DNA of 64,000 nucleotides, from positions 5,831,501-5,895,500 of the forward strand of contig OZ005600.1 in NCBI GenBank assembly GCA_963930655.1, in the 5' to 3' direction. Every line of letters starts with the position of its first letter. Positions within the stretch are counted from its first letter, which is position 1. The notes under the pieces are model-generated. The model searched no databases and was not told the DNA's origin. It saw only the letters and a list, made by a program, of their open reading frames with translations. The stretch comes from Myrica gale. Taxonomy: Eukaryota > Streptophyta > Magnoliopsida > Fagales > Myricaceae. Made by a program: the position numbers and the translations under genes. This document shows, in pieces, positions 36,238 to 46,700 of this stretch.

Positions 36238-37809
36238 TGAACCAACGAAATGCCCCTGAGGTTGAATGGCACCTGAGAGAGCTTTTTGAGTTGCAAATGC
36301 TCAGATTTGAGTGCACTGAAGACGAAGAAAAGCTCAGATCAGATCGGTAAATTTTGTTCCGATTACTATCATATGATTGTGAGCCTTGACAGTCGGGTTC
36401 ACTCGCCAGATGGGTCGGGTCAGTCAGCCTTCCTTCTCCGGCCAGATATTCATTCTTTTTCGTTGTTTTAACTTTCTTACGCCCTTTTTTCTTTTTCAAC
36501 CCCACGGCCTTCGGCACAATTCTGGGCCCGGAGAGCAAAGTAGTTAAACAAGACTTGCAAGCCCAACTCCAACAGAGGCTTTTTTTCCATGATCCGTTGG
36601 GCCTTTCTTCTATAGAAGTACTTAATAATTTCTCATTTAAGAGAAAAAGGGCAACCAGCGGTAGGGCGGTTCACCAGTGCTGGTTGCCATTTTCACCAAA
36701 AAGCGGTGTAAATGGCGGTGGCGGTGAAACAACCCACTGCTGGGCGGTTCAACGCGAAACCATTTTTTTTGTTAAAAGACACTACGACGTTGTTCATTTA
36801 CTAGCTTAGGGTTTTTTTCCCTCGACATGCTCACCCACCCTCTCTCATTTCGCGTAGCCCTCGCCCCTCAGTTCCTCAGTGCCCTACCTGCCTCTCTTTC
36901 TCCTTCAGTTCTCTCTATCCCTCTCAGTGCTTTCACTCAACTCTCTGTCACCGCCCAGCAGCTCTTCTTCAGCCGCACCCCCCTCTGCAATAAGCAATGG
37001 CTACAAGTCATATTTAGCTCTATCTTCCTTTCTGCAACAACTTCATCACTCTCTCTCTCTCCCTCCAGTTTTGTTGCAATTTGCTGCTGGGTTTGTGAAT
37101 TTTTTTTTTTTTGTGATTTGGTTACGATTTGCTTTGTCGTGATTTTTTTTTGCAATTTGTTCTGTTTTTTTTTTGTAATTTTTGTGATCTACGGTGTAGG
37201 TGGCAGTAACCGCTACCGCCATTGTTAGGGCTGGTTTCTTCCCTTAACGGTGACAAGGATTGTATCTATTTTTAGACAACTGTCTATAGCAGTGGAGGTG
37301 GCAATGGAGGGTACGACCCTAACCAGCTGTATGAATTGGACGCATTTGGGGAATGAATGCACTTTAACCAAAATGATTGTCATTTGGTCGTTGATTAGGA
37401 ATGATGTGGATTAATATTTGTGTCTACGTTTTGTTGACGTGGCAGCCTGCTATTAAAGAAACTGATATAAAGGTTCTTTTATCAAAAATAGAAATTGAAG
37501 GGACCTAAATTTTGAAAATTGAATGAAGGATTAAAACGTAAAAAGTGCTAAAATTTAAAGAATAAAATGATAATTTTCCTTTAATTTTAGAAAAAAGAAA
37601 GAATACACGTTTCTCCACGCGATGCAAAATGCGCGTATACCCAAAACCAGCACCCTGTGTAATTAAGAACTCTCCTAGGGAAAAAAAATACTAAAAAGAC
37701 CGCCCGAATTGGCGGATAAAATAGAAACAAGAGACCGCCCAAATACCTCAGTACCAAAACCTCTCGCTAGGTGGCTCCCTTTTCAGACACGCACATTCTC
37801 TCCGTCAAG
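36238..37809. promoter_or_regulatory. Shared divergent upstream region of VPS52 and WHY2
   Basis: 1.57 kb separates the two start codons of these head-to-head genes. The VPS52 promoter and leader should lie near 36240-36550 and the WHY2 promoter near 37600-37800. The middle (36640-37230) holds GC-rich copies of GGCGGTnnC motifs and then a pyrimidine-rich stretch with T-tracts, which may be an insertion. The frames inside it (36827-37228) are low-complexity and not credible genes. Confidence 0.5.
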
Positions 37810-40800
37810 ATGATGAAGTTCTCCCGCCTTTTACCATCCAGGTACCATCTTGTTCAAGCTAAGACTCATTTGTAGCGTACTTTTTTGTAGCCCTGATTGT
37901 TTCGCCGGAAATGAATCTTCGTTCTCTGTTTCGCCCCTGGGAAAGCAGAAGATAGTGAAGGTGGAAGTTTTGCTGGTATCTCATTTCGCAGTCTCGGCTT
38001 TTATCAAACGGAAAACTTGTGTTTTTCGGTTTCTCTTATGTTCAAGATTGTACTAGTACCGTCTAGGAAATTGAGATTTCAGATTTCTTTGTTCTGCTGT
38101 CTCCTGATGGGTTCCAGTCATTCCTCTGAATTTTTTGCTTCAAGTTGTTTAGGTTTCAGGGGAAAAAGGAAGGCGCCCAACTAAATTGGATGGTTTTCCG
38201 AACTAGTTGGGGTGAAGGCATTGGATACAGACTTTGTTCTAGTTGAAAAACATGACCAAGCTCTTGAGTTTGCTCTTTTCCTTTGTTCATTTTTCATTCC
38301 ACACCTTGAGGCTGGATCCACTTATTGTTTAGTTGAACTTTAGCTACTGAATTATCTGTCTTAGGAAAGAAAAATGAGAACGCATTTTCCCCCCTCGTAA
38401 GAAGCGTGAATTATTTTGTTGCATTTCGACTTAAAATGAATAAGGCAGCTAGAAAATTTGGATGTGGCCCCTTCTGCAGCATGATTGTCGTACTCCTTAC
38501 ATTGTTTGTTCACGTTCCACGTGGGAAATCAGTTCGTTCTGGGTAGAGATTGTTAGACTTATTGGTGTTGTTGTACACAAAGTTTCTGCCTTCTCTAATT
38601 GGTAGTTTTCGTTGTGTGGATGCTTTCACTTAGCCAAGCGCCTATAGTTTTTCCTTGGATAGTATCTACACCGTGTTTAACCATTTTAAGGGATTTCAAT
38701 GGCTTTTGTATACGCATTGAAAATATTTTTTCGGTTGAATATAATAATTATATGCTTTTTTATTGTAGAGTGGAGATCTTTCTGCCTTAGTAAATTCATT
38801 GGCTCTACTTATAAAAAAAAAAAAGTAAATTCATTGGCTCTGACATATGTAAACCACGGTCTTGGTTAAACTCCTTAAATATTCCACGTTCTGGACAATA
38901 TTTTTTGCGCCCCCTAGCCACATGCACTTTGACCTTTTTTTCAATGGTTTTTTGAAATTTATTGCTGACTTACTAATTTATTTCGTGAAAAACAGGAACC
39001 GGTTATCTGAAAAACTTTTATTTGGCAAAGCTGGTGATGTTAACACTGCTTCATGGTTGTATGCTTTCACAATTCAGTCTGGGATATCAACTGTCAGAGA
39101 GAATGCTGCTGCTAGAGGTGGTAAATTTATCTCTGTCAGCATTTTCATCATGTTCTTTTTTATTTGTTTCCTTTTTGTTTAATTAGCAAGTCTGCTGGGA
39201 CATCTGCATCCTTTTGGTTCTGAATATGCAGGATATTCTGTACAACAAATATTTGCTCCTTATTCTGTTTACAAGGGCAAAGGTGCCTTCTCTATGACTC
39301 CTGTTCTCCCAAGTTTCACCAAGTTGGAGGTACGATTTCGTTTTATGTTGTTTTTACAATTACTCAGATGCGCCTATATATGTGGGGTGGGATAGTGCTT
39401 CTCCTCACTTACCTCTTCACTGTTACATAGTCTGGTGGTCTTAAAGTTGAACGCCGGGGTGCCATGATGATGTCGTTCTTACCTGCAATGGGTGAGCGCA
39501 GGTATGATAAGGACAAGAGACAGGTAAATTTTCTTAGTTCCTTCATCTTTATAAGCTAGAGCCCCTGGTTCTCAATCTCACCTCTTACATGGACAACCAG
39601 TGTCTAGATTATCTTATTGTTTAATTGCCACAAGGATGTACAGGACTAATTTATGAGTCTTCTAGCCTATATATCCTCAGACTCTCTCTCTCTCTCTCTC
39701 TCGCTATATATATATATAGCTTAACTGACTGGTTTAGTGGCTGTTCTGTAGGTGTTTGCTTTGTCGGCGACAGAGGTTGGGTCTTTGATAAGCTTGGGTC
39801 CCAATGATTCCTGTGAACTCTTTCATGACCCATCAATGCTATCAAGGTGGATTTCATCTGACAAACTACTCTTGTGGAAGAATCATACTTTGATTAAATC
39901 AAGTTTTTCATATGGGGTCATCCTATTGTTTCATTACGCAAGTGTCCTTCTCCACAGCTTTTATGCTATTCCAAGTATTGTAAGTGCTTCATTCTGATGA
40001 GCAATTTACACTACAGCAATGCTGGTCAAGTCAGGAAGAACTTATCAATTAAGCCCTATGCAGATGGTAGTGGCTATCTCATTTCTTTGAGTAAGAACTC
40101 TATTTGCTCATACTCGCATTTTTTCTTTGACTATCGTTTTCATACATTTTATGTCATTCATTTGCTTTTTGCCAGAGTTCCTTTCACATCTAAATTATGG
40201 GGAATTTTTTTGAGTTTATAGTTAAGGGGTGCAATCTTATTTTGTGTGTTTGAGATTGAAGAATGTGCTTATGGTGCTCTCGTTTTTATTTAAGGACATC
40301 TATTATCTAGCCATAGCCCAGTCAAGGAAGAAAAAGCAGTTAGCGTTTCCATTTTACTTCCGGTGTTTCTGCTTATTTTATGCAAGTGGCCAAGTGCATG
40401 ATTGTGTGAGCTTATTTTACCTTCCAGTGTTTCTGCTTAATTTCTCAAAATGCACTGTCAACTTAAGAGATCAAGGTATCAGGTGAGGGAACTTCATTAA
40501 GATAGAGTGAACAAGCTTTCTCTGAAAGATAAAAGGGCATAGTAACAAGTGTAAGTCATGGCTGGGGATAAAAATGGGGTTATTTAAGTATGGAAGTTGT
40601 TCAACGGTGATTAACAGGGAGATACTAGGGGGATATATAGGTTGGAAGATTTAAATCAGAAATTTTTTGTTCGAACAAATTTCTACCTCCGGATTGTTCA
40701 TCCTGTCATTTAGATTCGTTTTTAGTAGTTGACCTTTCACTTTCTCAAGTAAAGCTGCTTTGAAACTGCTTCTTACTCCTAGATTTCACATGACTACTGC

Positions 40801-41741
40801 ATTAAGTTTTAGCACTGAGCCAGGTTTTATTTCCTCCTCCTTTTGATTGGACATGCCTTTGTCAAGTGAATAAATAAGCAATGGTGTTTATAGCTTTAGA
40901 GGTCCCGTCAGGGACATCCAATGACATTTGAATATAAATAGCTTGGAGCTTTTTGAACTAGTGCTGTCTAAATTTGATGTTTTTTTATGTTATTATATAG
41001 ACTTGAGATTTCTAGGGAGGTTAGAGTAGTTAAGCAGAGGCTTAGAAATGGACAGACCATGTTCATGCTTTTATATTGAAGTCGGATCTCTCTGCGAACA
41101 ATAAGCCGATTGTACTTAATTGTGGAAATTTTGAGGTATAAAGTAAGTGATGCTAGTATGAGTTTATTAATTCCCTTTGATCTTGTTAAGTTCTTAACAA
41201 TGTTTCCAATTACTTCTATGCATCTTTTCTTTGCAGTTGTTACCAACAACATTCTTAAGACTAGGGAGCATCTCACAGTTCCTATCACAACTGCCGAGTT
41301 CACAGTAATGAAGACAGCTTGCAGCGTATGACCAGATAAAGAACTTTATCTACTTTCCTTCTCTTTCATTCAACTGTAATCATAGCCATGAATGTTTTTA
41401 TCTGGGTAATGGGAATCCTGGAGTTTCATGGCAATCTTTTGCTCTCGTAATTTATGACATGGACTACATTGGGGCTTTTGTGGGAAGGGTCAATCATAAT
41501 CATATCAACATTCCGGAGAGAGTGATTTCCCTGATCAATATTACCAGAGTTTACAAAAAAAATTCTCTATTTTTCCTATTTAATTTTCCTCTGCGGGTTA
41601 AGATTAACTTGTTTTATTTCGCAGTTTGCATTGCCCCACCTCTTGGGTTGGGACCGGTTGACTAATCAGCTGCCGAGACGCATAGAGGGGCCACCATCAC
41701 AGGTTGGTTCACAACTTCTGGATTCGGAGTGGGATAAATGA
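37810..41741 (+). CDS. WHY2: Whirly single-stranded DNA-binding protein, mitochondrial (WHY2 type)
   Basis: A Whirly protein, which binds single-stranded DNA as tetramers and protects organelle genomes from microhomology-mediated rearrangement. WHY2 is the mitochondrial form. Exons: 37810-37841, 38996-39120, 39232-39329, 39431-39523, 39752-39846, 40017-40090, 41237-41325, 41625-41741, joining in frame to 240 residues. The N-terminus ([19 protein letters not shown]) is basic with regular hydrophobics, as in a mitochondrial presequence. Family motifs: [115 protein letters not shown]. The KGKAALS signature is KGKGAFS here (67-73); Lys67, known from potato WHY2 to be needed for higher-order assembly, is kept. 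It lies head-to-head with VPS52. Confidence 0.94.
38789..38841 (+). mobile_element. Tiny A-tailed insertion with 18-bp target duplication, WHY2 intron 1
   Basis: AGTAAATTCATTGGCTCT occurs perfectly at 38789-38806 and 38824-38841. Between them lie 17 bp, ACTTATAAAAAAAAAAA. The ACTTATA plus A-run end is shared with the insert in TAD3 intron 5. Confidence 0.65.
39682..39718 (+). repeat. (CT)n and (TA)n microsatellite in WHY2 intron 4
   Basis: About ten CT units, a short break, then seven TA units, shortly before exon 5. Confidence 0.85.
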
Positions 41742-43788
41742 AATCAAGCTGGCCAAGAATCAAGCAGAATGATCTCCACATTGTCTCTGTTCCTGAAACG
41801 GCCGTTTTGTGTCAAGAAAAAAGGGTTGTTTTGTGGGCTTGCTAAACTGTGCTGTTGTCTGAATTTTTATAAGATTTTAAAAACATACACGAGTTTTTAG
41901 AATTAACAAAATCACTACATGAGTTTAGAGGTTAAATTTGACAATCACTCCATCACATTTCTAACCTAATTGTTGACATGGCATGTCACGTTTAAAAATT
42001 ATAATTATAATAATAAAATATTTTTTTAACAAAAATTAACAGAAGTCATAGATTAAATAAAATATATTGAACACTAAAAACATAACATATCATAATTTTT
42101 ATTTACTTTAAGTCACGTGGCATATCTCATGATTATATATTGACTAGTGACATGCTACCTCATTAGTTCTGTCAGAAAAGTGAACAAAAATTTGACAGAT
42201 GATGCTTTGACAAAGTGACCTAAATTCATACAATAATTTTTGAATTATAAAATTCTAGCCATATTTTTTAAAAATTTCATAAAACCCTAAGTTGTGATCA
42301 GTAAATTTCTCAATTTTGCTGGATTTTCCTCCGAGTGTATGTGTTAAGAGGCTCTGAACAGAATTGCTTGAATCCTATCTGGACCCCAGGGGAAGAAGAA
42401 AGGAGACTAAAATGGCTTGAGATGTTGATAACTCAATCTCCCTCTCTTCGTTTGATTAACTTCAAAACTACTTTATTCACTCATATGGCCTCCACTAGGA
42501 ATGATACATCGTATCTACTTGAGGTGTTAAATGGGGAATATATCTTGTACGCTTTGCTTCTTCTTAGAAAGAATGGCGTACTGCTGTCGAAGGACATAGT
42601 TTATGTTCCAAGTAGTCGTCTTCACTTCCCACACGAGTTTGACAAATACTGGCTCCGCCTATGGTAAGGACGAAGCTAGTTCATCTCTTCCTCAAGCTGG
42701 TGGGTGGAGCTTGCCCGAAACCTCGTCTCTTACTCGTCTAACATTATATTAGTTTCCAAATTATGGTGTTCACTGACTTTATCGGTGTCGGAAAAGCAAT
42801 ATCCAACTTTGAACTCGGAGTTCGCTTTCGGGGGTGTTTGTTGCCCGAATTCCAGGCATATTATAAAAAATCATATTATAATAATTTTTTATATCAAATA
42901 ATTTTTTATTATTATAATATTCACTCAAATCTTCTATCTTCTTACTTTTTCACGAACTTCCATAAAATATCTTAACTTTTTCACTGACCCTAACATTTCC
43001 ACCACCCTAAAATTTCGACGAACAAACATCACGTTCAACTCCAACTAAGTGTAAGCCGACTTCGACTCCAATCAGTCAGAGTCGGCTTAGAGTCGAGCTG
43101 TATATACTGGGTTGGTTGGCGTCGCCTCCGAGTTATTTTGCAGTCCTACTCCAAACAATCGGATGCATGAAATAGTCGTCATACTTTTCAACTTTTCGGC
43201 TTGGGCTTGAGCTAAGTTTTGTTTCAGGCTCATTTGATTATACAACAAGCCCAGTCCAAACAGCTTATGTACGCAGAACAGTTCGGCTCGGTGGGCTCCA
43301 GAGCCCAATCAAATAAGGGCCAAAATCCTAAGTAATCGAGACCAGAATCATCTCTTGAGCCCGCGAAGCTTTCTCAGGGATGTGAGCCAGCAGCGACAAC
43401 AGACGGACGTAGCTAAGCTTGCTTTGTGGAGTGCCGTCACTGGACGTGTTTCTCCAACAGTAACAGTTTCCACTTCGTTCCACCGCCGGGCTGCTTCTTT
43501 GGTTCCGCCACTTTGAGCTGTGACAACTGAAATTGCAGTGTCAGGTATGGTTTCTTTTAACGGCTTCTACGTATTTGGCATTTTTGCTTTAGTTGTGCTT
43601 TCACGGGTATTACAGAAATTGACCATACCTTTGCCGAGTTAGAACTGTGCTGGGAACTCCACTATTTTGCACACACAAAATTATCCTAAGCCCTTTTCCC
43701 GGAGATCTAACAGTTTTTCTCGTTGTCTAGTTTGGCTTCGCATCATTTTCGGCAAGTAAATTAATTGAGGGATAAAGCAAGAAAGCCC
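41742..43788. other. Intergenic spacer between WHY2 and TAD3
   Basis: Contains a MITE-like inverted repeat (listed separately), an unassigned 110-codon frame (42335-42667, +) that I could not link to any family, and probably the TAD3 promoter and leader from about 43380. Confidence 0.5.
41870..42315. mobile_element. Degenerate MITE-like foldback
   Basis: The left end (TTTTAAAAACATACACGAG, then ACATGAGTTTAGAGG and TTGACAATCA) recurs in loose mirrored form at the right end (reversed: TTTTTAAAAAATATGGC, TATGAATTTAGG, TTGTCAAAGCA). CATGTCAC occurs near the core in both orientations. Identity is low and no target duplication was found, so this is a weaker call than the 10.2-kb element. Confidence 0.4.
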
Positions 43789-46700
43789 ATGAGTAACAAC
43801 ACGGAGGCGTGGCAAATCATTCACATCCCAGACAAGCCTCCAATACCACCTGACCAACAACCCACCGGTTAGTTGACATAATTCTGCTTTTAGCATGCAC
43901 TGCATGCAGTTTGTTTATGGTCTTGTTTCCAGAATCCTCAAAAACGTTTTGAGGTGTTTTCTTTATTTTCCTTCTTTTGTGTGTGCACAGTGAATGTTTT
44001 TGCTTCAGTCATTGAACCCAAGTTCGCCAACATTCTGGTAAGGTTAGATTCAATTCCCTACGTTTCTTGGCATTCTATTTCTACCTTGAACATTTCCTTT
44101 CGTTTCTTCACACCTTTTTTTAATTTTTTTTGTTTGTTGGCAAGAGAGAAGGTAACACTTTAGGTAATGTTTTTGGTGCCGCTGTTTTGGAACTTTTTCT
44201 GATAATTTCTCTTGATTGGATTCTGATTCTAATTTTTGTGTTTGTGTTTGTGTTGTAATCTCTCTTACATGCATATAGTCAACACTCGTGCAGCCATGCA
44301 CATAAAATCAATCATCTGTGCTCGGTGATGTTCAGAGGTTATCAATGGATCTTGTTGCTGCCTGCACACCGGCATAAACAGTTTTGGTGTATGAGAGTAT
44401 ACATACTATTCTGAATAAAATTGTCTTTTTTGTTAGGCAATTAAATCAAATAGCACCTCTGGAAAATCATCGCCATGTGAAGCGGGTTGCAGAAGAAATA
44501 TATTGGAGGTAAATGCAACTACTCTTGCGAATGTGATGCACCCATAGAATTCTCACTCTGTTCTTCTTTCTTTGTATATAACTTTTTAAACATATCACCA
44601 TATATTTATTTTAGAATCTGCAGTATATAATGGTGAATTTTAACTTTTTTGATAGGGAAAATTCAATTATCGGTGGTCTTGTGTCTAGCATGTAAAAATA
44701 ATGATCAGTTGGACAGCATGCCACTTGATGTACAAGAGCTAGTCAAATCCTACCAGTTGAGTGCTTTTATTACAAAAGTGGGTCTTCCTTTTGTTATTTC
44801 AAATTTTATGTTAATGCTTGTTTTTAAAACTCTTTTTTAAGCGCAAGGGAAAACGATAAATCCATTTCTTAAGATAACATCACCTGAAAACCTCCACCCC
44901 ATCTCATATTGTTTGTGCACATTTATTATGAGATATCCTGAAATTGAACCACTTGGAGAAGTCAATGGACATAATTTTAGCAACTTTGAAACTTAACACT
45001 TTTTAACTTTTGTATGAAGGCCTCCCTAAAAAGATGGATTTTCTATGGTGGATATATTATATGGGACGAAAAATCATTCTTTGCTGCTTAAGGTTCTGAA
45101 AATTTGTTGTTATTCGATGGTGTTACTCTTTTCACTATCAAGTGAGTCGTGGTAATTGAATTGTTTATTCAAAATTATTGGACTTTTCAAATTTGGAAAA
45201 CATAAGCTCACCCATAGAAGATTTTTACTGTTTAATTTACCAATCCAAACAAAGCCGATTTTATGTTGTATGTCAAGGCCTTGATAAGACTGGTATGGTT
45301 TATTTGTGATTTTACTTTTTTGTAGGTTAGCAAATTTGCTGCATCCTCAAAAGAACAGTGGGAAGAACAATGCAAGCTTTGGCCTACATCCTATCATCCA
45401 CCAACCTAGTATGCTCTTTGCCATCATTTTAATTACATTTTTTTTATCAATCATCCATTGTCACTAAAAGTCTCTTGCACTAAAATTCTTTTTTGTATGA
45501 TTCTCTTGCATTAAAATTCTAACTGAGTTGTTAAAATAAGCAAGATTTGTGATTTTTAAGGTCTTCTCTGAGCTTACATGTCCTTCAATCGTTATGCTAA
45601 GATCAAGTTGGTAAAGTTGTTACTTATATATAAAAAAAAAAGTTGGTAAAGTTGTTTTTTCGGTGCCCTTGGCAAAGCTGAAGACCTACCTTTTTTACCT
45701 CTGCTTTTTCAAAATTAAGAGAGCTTGAGCTTGGCTTGGTGAAGATGAATTTTGAGGTTCCATCCATGCATGTGTTAATGAAAAGACAAGATTCTGTTAA
45801 GCACTGGTCAAAGACCTGAGACAAACACATCTTTTGGTTGGTTAAGTTATATTTCTTACAAATAAATTGGGCTGAACTGCTGCACGAGCCACACCAGGGA
45901 AGCTTATGAGTAACTTACTCGTTTGCTGCTTAAGATGTAAATTGGTTCTGGCACTGTTAATGATTCCACTACAGAATATGTTGGCTGTTTTTGTTGTATA
46001 GGGGATGATATTGCAGTGCATCATTTGCTGCAATGTGTTGGGGAGTTTTATGGACACAGATGTTTCTAATAGCTTAGCTAACATGCTTCATGGATCTTTT
46101 AAATCTTCTGTACAGTCTATAATATAACACCCCGACGACCCCGTGTTAGGAGAGAAAAAGAAGGATTTGTATTTGGCAAATGTCCAACTATAACATTCGC
46201 CATGCTTGTTTGGGTTTGGGGCTTTAGGGTATATTTGTCTGAGTAATTCTCTGTCACATACCTTCCTGACTTGCTTGTGCTATTTTTTTTCTTCCAATTA
46301 CAGCAATATTGATGGCATTACGGGATTTAGTGAAGAGGACTCACAATTGGTTTTCAGCTTCATCAGATTCACTGTTGAGTTAGCAAAATCTGGTGATAGT
46401 TTGGTACAATTACTTCTCTTTTGCTAACTAGTTTTATGCGTTTGGGATGATGCAACTTTACTTGATTCAGTTACACGAACAAAGCCCTTCAATCAATGGA
46501 TGATTTACCTATTGGACTACCACTTCTGCTCATTCCGCTGAAGTTAAAGGCTGACATAACTTATCGGTTGTTTTTTTCTAGCGGGCTAATTTAATTTCTC
46601 AGACGTTTTTTCTAGCAAGGTTAAACTTGGGTAGAAAAATTGGTTTGACTTGGGACTAATTTGCCATTTAAAACCAAAATGGTTTACATTAATACTCTAC

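Noticed and set aside
36101-36538. 145-codon minus-strand frame overlapping VPS52 exon 1
   Set aside because: Reads VPS52 leader and intron in another frame; the family N-terminus lies in the MAMADVATNKV frame.
36827-37228. 133-codon plus-strand frame upstream of WHY2
   Set aside because: Made of CT-rich and T-rich low-complexity DNA; no protein-like pattern.
44596-44655. Alternative acceptors for TAD3 exon 4
   Set aside because: Starting after ttttag or ctgcag leads to early stops in every phase that joins exon 3.
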